Source: VRUE01 sp963747765
Lineage (GTDB): Bacteria; Actinomycetota; Thermoleophilia; Solirubrobacterales; 70-9
Direction: 5' to 3'
NCBI GenBank assembly: GCA_963747765.1
Contig: CAVVGH010000009.1
Span: 124,001-188,000 of the forward strand
Length of the DNA: 64,000 nt
Both the position numbers and the translations under genes were made by a program. Every line of letters starts with the position of its first letter. The stretch's first letter is position 1. The notes under the pieces are model-generated. The model made no database searches. It saw nothing but the letters and a program-made list of their open reading frames with translations, and was not told where the DNA came from. This document shows positions 16,132 to 23,666 of this stretch, piece by piece.

Positions 16132-18432
16132 GTGAGAAACAAGCTCGCACTGATCATAGCCCTGGCCAGTTTCGCGGCCGTAACCGCGTTTGGTGCGGGT
16201 ATGGCCGGTGCCAGCTCCGGACCCGGGATCGGCACTGGACTCGCCGTCGATCGGGCCGCGACCGTCTCCCCGCTTGCGACACCTGAGAGGAAGGGATGCG
16301 CAAACGGCCTCGACGATGACCGGGACGGCCTCATCGACAGCGCCGACCCCGACTGCACGTCCCCAACCGGGACCGGCGAGCTGCCACAGTCGACTGAAGG
16401 TGACGAAGCGGGAGCGCCGCAGAGCTCCACTCCGAGCGAGGGCCAGGTGCAGGCGGGGACACCGCTCAACGCAGCCGACGGCGTCTCCTCGAACGCGGCT
16501 GGAGTCAAGCGCAACCAGGGCCTTGCCGCGCCGGCCAGCGATGTCGGAGTCGGCGGCGGCGTCAGCGCTCCCAGCGCGACCGGCGGCGACCAGCCGCAGG
16601 CCGACACGTCGAACGGGGGCTCCCAGTTCGACGAAGGCGGCGCCCCCACTCCTGCCAACGCCGGCACCACGATCGCCCCGTTTGGCCCGGCTCCGATCGG
16701 CGTCCCCAACTTCGTAATCGACTCCTTTGAGATCCCGCCCTTCCTGCTGCCGATCTACCAGGCCTGCGGAACCGAGTACGGAATCCCCTGGGAGGTGCTC
16801 GCCTCGATCAACAAGATCGAGACGGCGTTCGGCACGAACCTCAACGTCTCCAGCGCCGGCGCGATGGGCTGGATGCAGTTCCTGCCCTCCAGTTGGCAGA
16901 CCTACGGCGTCGACGCCAACGGCGACGGCCGCCAGGACCCCTACAACCCCGTCGACGCGATCTGCGCCGCCGCCAAGTACCTGAAGGCCGCCGGCGGGCA
17001 GGACGATCTCTACAAAGCGATCTTCGCCTACAACCACGCCGACTGGTACGTGGAAGAGGTCCTCCTCTACGCGCGGGCCTACGGCAAGCTGCCGGCCGAC
17101 CTCGTCGGCTCGCTGACCGGCCTGACCGAGGGAGCGCACTTCCCGGTCGCCGCCGACGCGCGCTATGCCGACGACATCTCGACCCGGGCCGCGCTGCGCC
17201 GCGCAACGCCCCAGCAGCGCGAGTCCTACGCGAACGCCGCCGACGTGATCGCCTCCTCGCCGACCCGGCGTGGAATCAACATCTTCGCCCGCGCCGGTGC
17301 GCCGGTCGTCGCCGTCAACGACGGCGTGATCGTGAAGACCGGCCACTCGAAGAAGCTCGGTCTGTTCATCGTCCTGCGAGACGCCTACGGCAACCGCTAC
17401 ACGTACGCGAAGTTGGGCAGCCTCGTCCGCAAGCACCGTTTCGTCGTGATGCCCACCGGCAGGGAGCGGCGCATCCCCGTCGACAGCCAGAACATACGGC
17501 CGCGGCTCCGTGCCTTGCCGGACCGGGTCGACGGGCGGCAGCGCCTGCGGGCCAACCCGCACACGGCCGGTGCCGATGGAAGCCTCAAGCCCGGCTCGAA
17601 GGTGATCGCCGGCACCGTGCTCGCCCGGATCGGCCCCGGCACGGACGGCGTCGACCCCCACATCAACTTCTCGATACGCCCGGCCGGCCGCGGCGCTCCG
17701 CGAATCGACCCCAAGCCGATCCTCGACGGCTGGAAGCTGTTGGAGGCAACCGCGATCTACCGCGCCAAGGGCAAGAACCCGTTCAGCGCCAGGCTCAGCG
17801 GCGCCGGGGCCCTGCTGCTGCCGAAGACGGCCCTCGAGCGGCGGGTCCTGGCCGATAGCCGGCTCTCGATCTATGACTGCGGCCGCTCGGATATCCGCAG
17901 CGGCGCGATCGACCGCCGCGTACTGGCCACCCTCGAGTACCTGGCCGACAAGGGCTTCCGGCTAACGGTGACCTCGCTGAAATGCGGGCACGGCTACTAC
18001 ACAACGAGCGGCAACGTCTCCAACCACAGCTTCGGCACCGCGGTCGACATCGCGGCGGTCAACGACGTACCTGTGCTGGGCAACCAGGGTCCCGGGACGC
18101 TCACCGACGACGTCCTCAAGGCGGTGCTGGGCCTGCAGGGCGCGATGGCCCCCGAGGAGTTGATCTCGCTGGAGACGCTGGGCGGCCCGAGCTTCGCTCT
18201 CCCCGACCACGCCGACCACATTCACATCGGCTGGCAGCCGGCGGCATTCGGCACGAGCGCCGACTCCGGCTACACCGCACTCCTGAAGCCCAGGCAGTGG
18301 CTGCGGCTCACCGACCGGCTCGATGAAATCGACAACCCGCGGGTGATCCGCAAGTCAGCGAAGGCGCAGGGCGACAGCCCTTCGAACGGCGGCCTGAACA
18401 GCCCGCGAGACCTCACCAAGCCGGCGAAATAG
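16132..18432 (+). CDS. Secreted murein hydrolase: lytic transglycosylase + M23-like + M15-like domains
   Basis: A 766-aa secreted protein. A signal peptide (MRNKLALIIALASFAAVTAFGAG) is followed by a Ca-loop-like DDDRDGLIDSADPDC and a low-complexity linker to about 195. An SLT domain (about 200-310) follows, with catalytic Glu in INKIETAFGTN, then SAGAMGWMQF and NGDGRQDPYNP. A LytM/M23-like fold (about 375-530) has lost zinc ligands: PHINF stands where PHxHF is expected. A C-terminal M15-type peptidase-like module carries SNHSFGTAVDI and HADHIHIGW with plausible zinc ligands. The GTG at 16132 is chosen because the signal peptide starts there; a TTG at 16027 is possible. Its role is probably peptidoglycan remodelling. 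Confidence 0.85.
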   Translation: MRNKLALIIALASFAAVTAFGAGMAGASSGPGIGTGLAVDRAATVSPLATPERKGCANGLDDDRDGLIDSADPDCTSPTGTGELPQSTEGDEAGAPQSSTPSEGQVQAGTPLNAADGVSSNAAGVKRNQGLAAPASDVGVGGGVSAPSATGGDQPQADTSNGGSQFDEGGAPTPANAGTTIAPFGPAPIGVPNFVIDSFEIPPFLLPIYQACGTEYGIPWEVLASINKIETAFGTNLNVSSAGAMGWMQFLPSSWQTYGVDANGDGRQDPYNPVDAICAAAKYLKAAGGQDDLYKAIFAYNHADWYVEEVLLYARAYGKLPADLVGSLTGLTEGAHFPVAADARYADDISTRAALRRATPQQRESYANAADVIASSPTRRGINIFARAGAPVVAVNDGVIVKTGHSKKLGLFIVLRDAYGNRYTYAKLGSLVRKHRFVVMPTGRERRIPVDSQNIRPRLRALPDRVDGRQRLRANPHTAGADGSLKPGSKVIAGTVLARIGPGTDGVDPHINFSIRPAGRGAPRIDPKPILDGWKLLEATAIYRAKGKNPFSARLSGAGALLLPKTALERRVLADSRLSIYDCGRSDIRSGAIDRRVLATLEYLADKGFRLTVTSLKCGHGYYTTSGNVSNHSFGTAVDIAAVNDVPVLGNQGPGTLTDDVLKAVLGLQGAMAPEELISLETLGGPSFALPDHADHIHIGWQPAAFGTSADSGYTALLKPRQWLRLTDRLDEIDNPRVIRKSAKAQGDSPSNGGLNSPRDLTKPAK

Positions 18433-18445
18433 GAGAATCGGGCTT

Positions 18446-19320
18446 CTGGCCCAGCTCTTTGGATTCGTGCAGTTCGAGTTTCCCGGCACCCTCGACGTGC
18501 CGGATGGCCGCTACCTGACCAGAAGCGACGGCAAGGAGGGCGCGCAGACGGTGCTCGTCGTCGACACGCTGGGAGCACCGTCCCCACCCGCACGGCGGCG
18601 GCGGTCGCGCCGGGCGGAACCCGCAGCGGACCGCCCCTTCTTGCCGCTGGCGCGCGTCACGGTGGTGCGCGCCCGGGAGCCGTTCGACTCCGCCGAGGAC
18701 GCCGCCCGCTGGCTGCAGGGCTCCCTCGAGGCGGACAACGCCGTCGACGCGGTCGTCAGCGAAGGCATCGCCCTGCTCAACCGAGCGCTGCACGCGCATG
18801 CGGTGGTCAGCGCGAATCCGCACGGTCAGGAGCTGAGCCCGCAACGAGCCGTGCTGGTTCGAATCGGCTACGGCAGCGGCGAAGAGCTTGCCGCCGGTCG
18901 CTTCTCGGTCGCCCACGACATCGATGTCAGGGCGGGGGGAAATCCCGGCGGCGACGGCGAGAGACCGAACTGCACCCCCAGGAGCGGCTGGCCGCCGTGC
19001 TTGGCGGGCGTGAGCAGCTCGATGCCTGTGAGGCGCTGGTCCTGCGAGCCCGCGCGGATCTCGACGGCGATCGCTTCCGCGAGGCAGCCTTGCAGCTGCG
19101 GGTTGCACGCGAGGCATTGTTGAGGGAGCTCGACGGCGCCCTGGTGGACCCGGCCCACGATGCCGACATGGACACGCTGGGGTCACGACGGGACGAGGGT
19201 GACGCGGCAGCCGACGCGGCGCTGCGCGGCGAGCTCGACGAGGAAAGCCGGCGCAGCGTGCGCGAGCTGACTGAGATCTGCGAGCGGATCTTGCGCAGGC
19301 GGCGAGTGCTGCAAGGCTAG
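18446..19320 (+). pseudogene. Conserved hypothetical protein, interrupted by a frameshift in a G run
   Basis: Two overlapping frames make one protein. The first part (VQFEFPGTLDVPDGRYLT onward) runs to about 18933. The second (RRRRRETELHPQERLAAVLG onward, helical) continues to 19320 in the frame reached by adding one base. The switch falls in a run of six G at 18934-18939; seven G would restore one frame of about 290 codons. This could be a sequencing error, a true lesion or slippage. The likely start is CTG at 18446 (LAQLFGFVQFEF), nine bases after AGGAGA, which overlaps the previous stop. GTG at 18467 is the first standard start. Function is unknown. Confidence 0.65.
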
Positions 19321-19340
19321 TCTTAGTCTCGACTTGAGCC

Positions 19341-19493
19341 TTAGGGTCCATCCGAAAGCCCTTGTGCGACTGGCGATTGCCGGACCAAGCGGGGCAGGGA
19401 CGCAGGGAGGCCGACCAGTGCCGGTGCGTATCGGCTGACTCAGGGCTGCACGCCCCCACGCGCTGCTCGGGCCACACCGCTCAGGGCCGAACC
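19341..19493. repeat. C-like element in mosaic 2
   Basis: TTAGGGTCCATCCGAAAGCC, then the core GTGCGACTGGCGATTGCCGG and AAGCGGGGC, parallel the MITE-like elements at 30043 and 38691 for about 85 bases. Its left end instead matches mosaic 3 at 44990 (GGGTCCACCCGAAA). The right half is replaced by the GTATCGGCTGACTCAGGG segment also found at 10449. It is therefore a chimera of element types. Confidence 0.6.
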
Positions 19494-19495
19494 GC

Positions 19496-19546
19496 CTCCC
19501 CCTGTTTGCCCTCCTACTCGCAGGTGTGGAGGGCAAACAGGGGGAG
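19496..19546. repeat. Hairpin A, copy 2 (19-bp perfect stem)
   Basis: Arms 19496-19514 and 19528-19546 pair perfectly around a 13-base loop. The arm core CCCCTGTTTGCCCTCC differs from copy 1 by a C-to-T change that is matched on the other arm. It sits between the C-like element and the B array. Confidence 0.8.
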
Positions 19547-19660
19547 CTGTGTAGGGCCCAGGCGGTCGGGAGCTTTAGGAGACCGTTTCAGAGGACAAGG
19601 GGCTTTGGCGGTGCAGTTAGACGAAGACGCGGCCGAAGAAGGCAGAATTGACGCGGATAC

Positions 19661-19867
19661 GAACTCCGTTCGCTGTTTGTGTCGCTGGGCGGTACAAAGA
19701 GCGAACGGAGCGGTCGGGAAGGCGGATACGAACTCCGTTCGCTGTTTGTGTCGCTGGGCGGTACAAAGAGCGAACGGAGCGGTCGGGAAGGCGGATACGA
19801 ACTCCGTTCGCTGTTTGTGTCGCTGGGCGGTACAAAGAGCGAACGGAGCGGCTGAGGTGGCCTGAGC
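19661..19867. repeat. Three tandem 69-bp units carrying hairpin B
   Basis: Units begin at 19661, 19730 and 19799 with an exact 69-bp period. Each holds the 47-bp hairpin B: 11-bp arms CTCCGTTCGCT/AGCGAACGGAG, one mismatch, then TTTGT/ACAAA. The linker is CGGTCGGGAAGGCGGATACG. The first two units are identical as far as I can read, which implies recent duplication. After the third unit comes a tail (GCGGCTGAGGTGGCCTGAGC) homologous to the one after hairpin B in mosaic 1. The whole 19321-19963 interval has no gene I can support. Confidence 0.85.
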
Positions 19868-19963
19868 GAAGCGGATAGGCATCAGTCGGATAGCTGGACG
19901 ACCGAGGAGGCCGTGTACGAGTGTCGGTCGCCGTCGGGCGTGTGCCGGAGTTCGAACGGGCTC

Positions 19964-20620
19964 TCAGAGTACGAGCTGTCGCGAGACGACCTCGTCGAGA
20001 AGCGACTCGGCGATGTGGTGGGCCTCCTCGAGCACCACTCCCTCGAGTGACGGGATCCCAATGACGGTGAGCCCGGCGGCGCGTGCGGCGGCGACTCCGG
20101 TGGGCGAATCCTCGAGGGCGACGACATCGAGCCCGGGCTCGACGCCGAGCCGCCGGCAGGCCTCGAGGTAGGGATCCGGGGCGGGCTTCGGAGCCGCCAC
20201 CTGGTGAGCGCTCAGCACGACGTCGAAGCGATCGTGGAAGCCGACGAGCTCCAGCGAGCGCCGCACGAAGGCCAGCGGCGAGTTGGAAACGAGGCCGATC
20301 GGCGTTTGGCGCTGCCTGAGGGCATGCAGCAGCTCCCGCGCTCCGACCATCGCCTCCACCCCATGCTCCAGCTCAGCCACCACGAGCTCGTTCAGCTCCT
20401 CAACCAGCTCGGCGGCCCGCCCCGACTCGTCCAAGCGGCGTTCGAGGATCCCACCGACAATCTCAGCCGAGGTTCCGACGAGCTCACGCTTGTGCTCGGC
20501 CGTGAACTCCCTTCCGCGCCGCTCGAAGAGGTCGCGCTCGGCACGCGTCCAAACCGACTCGGTGTCGAGCAGCAGGCCATCGTTGTCGAAGACGACAGCC
20601 GCGGGAAGGGACGACCTCAT
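19964..20620 (-). CDS. HAD-superfamily phosphatase/phosphomutase-like hydrolase
   Basis: A 218-aa cytosolic HAD hydrolase of the beta-phosphoglucomutase-like group. Motif I is VFDNDGLLLDTE (10-21), with nucleophile Asp12 and general acid Asp14. A helical cap follows (about 20-90). Motif II is GLVSNSP, motif III Lys is in AAPKPAPDPYLEA and motif IV is VVALEDSPTGVAAARAAG. A phosphatase acting on a small sugar phosphate is the family expectation; the substrate is unknown. Sir2 lies 48 bases upstream on the same strand. Its 3' end faces repeat mosaic 2. Confidence 0.85.
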   Translation of the reverse strand: MRSSLPAAVVFDNDGLLLDTESVWTRAERDLFERRGREFTAEHKRELVGTSAEIVGGILERRLDESGRAAELVEELNELVVAELEHGVEAMVGARELLHALRQRQTPIGLVSNSPLAFVRRSLELVGFHDRFDVVLSAHQVAAPKPAPDPYLEACRRLGVEPGLDVVALEDSPTGVAAARAAGLTVIGIPSLEGVVLEEAHHIAESLLDEVVSRQLVL

Positions 20621-20668
20621 CGGCGAATCATCCCGAATGCGCCCACTGACTCGAGCCGCTCGTCGGGG

Positions 20669-21436
20669 TCAGCTCAGGGCCCCGAGGAGCGCCGTCAGCT
20701 CCGCGTCCACCTCGCCGTCCATCTTCAGGGTCGCCTGCCCGTCGTATGGGGTCGAGCCCTTGGTGACGATCGCCAGGCGGCCACCCTGGCCCAGCGTCAG
20801 CTGGGGCAGCTGGGCAACCGGATGGACGACCAGCGAGGAGCCGACGCACAGCATCAGCTCAGCCTGTTCGGCGAGCGCCTGGGCGCGACTCATCGCGCCC
20901 TCCGGCAACAGCTCGCCGAACAGGACGACGTCCGGTTTGACAGGGGCCCCGCAGGCGGTGCACCTGGCCACTCCCTCATCGTCGAAGAGGCTGTCGACCT
21001 CCTCGAGGCCGTAGCCGGCGCCACAGGAGACGCATGAGGACGTTTCGATTGAACCGTGAACCTCGACGACGTTCTCGGAGCCGGCGGCGCGATGGAGGCG
21101 ATCGATGTTCTGGGTGATCACACCCTCCAGCAGTCCACGGCGCTCCAGCTCCGCGAGTGCCTCGTGAGCCGCGTTGGGGCGTTTGTCGCCCAGCGAGTGA
21201 AAGCGCGGGCGGTAGTAGGACCAGAAGTGAGCCGGGTCGCGCTTGAAGACGTCGATGTGGGCGACCTTCATCGGGTCGACCTTCGCCCAGCGACCCACCT
21301 CCGGCGTGCGGAAGTCGGGAATCCCGGAGGGCACCGAGACCCCGGCGCCGGTCAGCGCAACCGTGCAGCGCGACTCGCGGATCAGCTCCGCGAGCCGCTC
21401 GACGCGGTCCTCCGCGGTCGCTACCTGCCGCTCCAT
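20669..21436 (-). CDS. cobB: NAD-dependent protein deacylase, Sir2 family
   Basis: A sirtuin of 255 aa that removes acyl groups from lysines using NAD. It has the NAD loop GAGVSVPSGIPDFR (30-43), TQNID (108-112), catalytic His127 in VEVHGS, and a complete zinc ribbon Cys135, Cys138, Cys159 and Cys162. The ATG at 21436 lies 16 bases inside the end of the upstream beta-oxidation gene, so translation is coupled. Co-expression with an acyl-CoA enzyme fits a role in undoing acyl-CoA-driven lysine acylation, by inference from context. Confidence 0.93.
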   Translation of the reverse strand: MERQVATAEDRVERLAELIRESRCTVALTGAGVSVPSGIPDFRTPEVGRWAKVDPMKVAHIDVFKRDPAHFWSYYRPRFHSLGDKRPNAAHEALAELERRGLLEGVITQNIDRLHRAAGSENVVEVHGSIETSSCVSCGAGYGLEEVDSLFDDEGVARCTACGAPVKPDVVLFGELLPEGAMSRAQALAEQAELMLCVGSSLVVHPVAQLPQLTLGQGGRLAIVTKGSTPYDGQATLKMDGEVDAELTALLGALS

Positions 21437-23421
21437 CTCGGTGTGCGCTTGCCGAGGAAGGCGGCGATCCCCTCCTTGGCGTCCTCGCTGCCGAACGCGG
21501 TGGCAAAGCCCTGCTTCTCGGCCTCGATCCCCTCGTCCAGGTCGCCCTTGTGGGAGACGCTCTTCACCTGAGCGCGAGCGACCGGCGCCTGGCCGGCCAG
21601 CTTGCGGCCCCACATCAGCGCCGTCTCGAACAGCTCATGATCGGGCACGACGCGGTTGGCGAGACCGAACTCGAGGGCCTCCTCGGAGAGGATCGCGTCG
21701 CCGACGAGGTTCATCTCCAGCGCCTTGTTGGGCCCGACCAGCCGCGGCAGCCGCTGGGTCCCGCCGAAGCCGGGGATGATTCCCAGCTTGATCTCGGGCT
21801 GGCCGAAGACCGCCGCCTCGGCGGCGATCCGCACATCGCAGGCCATCGCCAGCTCGCAACCGCCCCCGAACGCGATCGAATTGACGGCGGCGATCGTCGC
21901 CACGCTGTCCTGTCCGAGATCCCGCAGCAGGGCATGGGCGGTGTGGATCAGCTCCTCGCCGGAAGCCTCGTCCATCTGCGTGAAGGCTTTGATGTCGGCC
22001 CCCGCCGAGAAGACGACCGGGATCGAGGAGGCGACCACCATGGCGCCGACGCCGTCGGCTGCCTTCACCCGCTCCCAGACGGTTCTTAGGTCTCTGATCA
22101 CATCGGGTGAGATCGCGTTCATCGGCGCGTTGGCGAGCCAGGCAATCGCGACGTCTCCGCGCGTCTCGAGCTTCACCGTCTCCGCCTGCTCTCCCTCGTC
22201 GGGCTGCGCGTAGGGGTAGAAGCCCTGGCCCGACTTCAGTCCGAGGCGCCCCTGGGCAACGAGACGCGTCAGCGTCACCGGCGCCGCGAAGCGCTCGCCG
22301 TACTTCTCCTCCAGCTGCTCGATCTGCTCCAGCACCGTGTCGAGCCCCTCCAGGTCGGCTTTCCAGAAGGGTGGGAAGAGGCCTTTGCGCGGATCGAGGC
22401 CGGCACCGGCCATCATCCCGAGGTCGATGTCGCGAACCGAGCAGACGCCCTCCTCGACCAGCCGGCAGGCCTCGATCAGAGCCCGGCCGGTGAACATCGC
22501 CACCAGCTCCTCGGCGTCGGGGTCGGCATCGCCGGGAATCGTCTGCTCGCCGTCCTTGAAGAATCCCTCGCCACCGCTCTTGGCGCCAAGCTTGCCCTCG
22601 GCGACCAGGCCCTGCAGGCCCTTGTGGACGTAGAAGCCCTCGCCGTAGGAGTCGGCCAGGTGCTCGGCGACGTGCAGCACGGTGTCGAGCCCGAGCAGGT
22701 CGGTGAGGAAGAAGGGGCCCATCGGCGCGACCTTGGCCGCCGCGATCGCCTCGTCGATCGCCTTCAGGGACAGCCCCTGCTCTTCCTGTGCGCGCCAGAT
22801 CTCGCCGATCGTCGCCATCAGGACCCGGTTGACGACGAATCCGGGGACCTCGCCGCAAACGATCGGCTGCTTGCGAATCGCCTGCGCGAAGTTGAAGGCG
22901 GCGGTAGCAGTCTCCTGGGAGGTCTCCTCGCCGACGATCGCCTCGACCAGCGGCATCACCGAAGCCGGATAGAAAAAGTGGAATCCGACGACCTTGTCGG
23001 GGCGCAGCGTCGCTTCGCCGATCTCGGTGATCGACAGCGACGAGGTGTTGGAGGCGAGGATCGCGTGGCCGGGCGTCGCCGCATCCAGCTCGCGGAAGAC
23101 GGCCTGCTTGATCTCCATCTTCTCCGGCACCGCCTCGACCACGAAGTCGACGTCGCCGAACTCGGCATAACCGGTCGTGCCGACGATCAGTCCCATCACC
23201 TCAGCGAGGCGGGCGTCGGCCTGCTCCTGGGTGATCTTCTCCTTCTTGACCAGCCGGGCCAGCTGGCCCTCGGTCACGGCACGCGCCTTCTCCACTGCGG
23301 CATCGACGAACTTCTGGTCAATGTCCTTGACGACGACGGGGATATCGGATGCGGCGATCGCCTGCGCGATCTCGCCGCCCATGGTGCCTCCGCCGACAAC
23401 TGCGGCCTTGGAAACGAACAT
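21421..23421 (-). CDS. 3-hydroxyacyl-CoA dehydrogenase / enoyl-CoA hydratase fusion (HCDH domain first)
   Basis: A 666-aa bifunctional beta-oxidation enzyme. Residues 1-290 are the NAD-binding dehydrogenase, with GGGTMG (10-15), ASNTSSLSITEI, and the His148/Glu160 pair in VGFHFFYPA...E. A C-terminal dehydrogenase domain follows to about 390. Residues 405-666 are a crotonase domain, with both catalytic Glu present in GGGCELA and QPEIKLGIIPGFGG. The order is the reverse of E. coli FadB, where the hydratase comes first. Such HCDH-ECH fusions are known from archaea and some bacteria. The ATG at 23421 follows GGAGGT by nine bases. Confidence 0.92.
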   Translation of the reverse strand: MFVSKAAVVGGGTMGGEIAQAIAASDIPVVVKDIDQKFVDAAVEKARAVTEGQLARLVKKEKITQEQADARLAEVMGLIVGTTGYAEFGDVDFVVEAVPEKMEIKQAVFRELDAATPGHAILASNTSSLSITEIGEATLRPDKVVGFHFFYPASVMPLVEAIVGEETSQETATAAFNFAQAIRKQPIVCGEVPGFVVNRVLMATIGEIWRAQEEQGLSLKAIDEAIAAAKVAPMGPFFLTDLLGLDTVLHVAEHLADSYGEGFYVHKGLQGLVAEGKLGAKSGGEGFFKDGEQTIPGDADPDAEELVAMFTGRALIEACRLVEEGVCSVRDIDLGMMAGAGLDPRKGLFPPFWKADLEGLDTVLEQIEQLEEKYGERFAAPVTLTRLVAQGRLGLKSGQGFYPYAQPDEGEQAETVKLETRGDVAIAWLANAPMNAISPDVIRDLRTVWERVKAADGVGAMVVASSIPVVFSAGADIKAFTQMDEASGEELIHTAHALLRDLGQDSVATIAAVNSIAFGGGCELAMACDVRIAAEAAVFGQPEIKLGIIPGFGGTQRLPRLVGPNKALEMNLVGDAILSEEALEFGLANRVVPDHELFETALMWGRKLAGQAPVARAQVKSVSHKGDLDEGIEAEKQGFATAFGSEDAKEGIAAFLGKRTPRWSGR

Positions 23422-23538
23422 TCGGGTGGGACCTCCGGATTCTGGACTTGCGGGCGCGGCTAGGTTATTTGACTTGCCCCTGCGGACCGCGGCCGCCATC
23501 GGCCCGCTCTACGCACGGACAAGGGCTTAGCGCGAAGG

Positions 23539-23554
23539 TTGTACGTCAGTACAA
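23539..23554. promoter_or_regulatory. Inverted repeat in the divergent HCDH-ECH / glnN promoter region
   Basis: TTGTAC-GTCA-GTACAA is a perfect 6-bp dyad with a 4-base spacer. It lies 117 bases upstream of the HCDH-ECH start and 112 bases upstream of glnN in a 245-bp divergent gap. Its size suits a TetR- or GntR-type dimer. The regulator is unknown. Confidence 0.45.
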
Positions 23555-23666
23555 AGGCATATTCGCCGCCCGGCCATTAGGCTCTTCATCTCGTCTAGGA
23601 AGTGGACCGGTAACCGAACGCGCTCGCCGATCGGGGCGCGCCGCCAAGTGAGGGATTGACCAAGCG

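Noticed and set aside
16024..17661. 545-codon minus-strand frame opposite the murein hydrolase
   Set aside because: Val/Gly/Arg/Asp-rich composition typical of antisense frames in high-GC genes, and no signal or domain.
19661..19867. CRISPR-like appearance of the tandem repeats
   Set aside because: The linker between hairpins is the same in each unit, so there are no unique spacers, and no cas genes are present.
19514..19882. Open frames on both strands through the tandem 69-bp array, giving 23-residue protein repeats
   Set aside because: The unit is palindromic and its period is a multiple of three, so both strands remain open by construction. There is no SD, no start logic and no similarity to a protein family.
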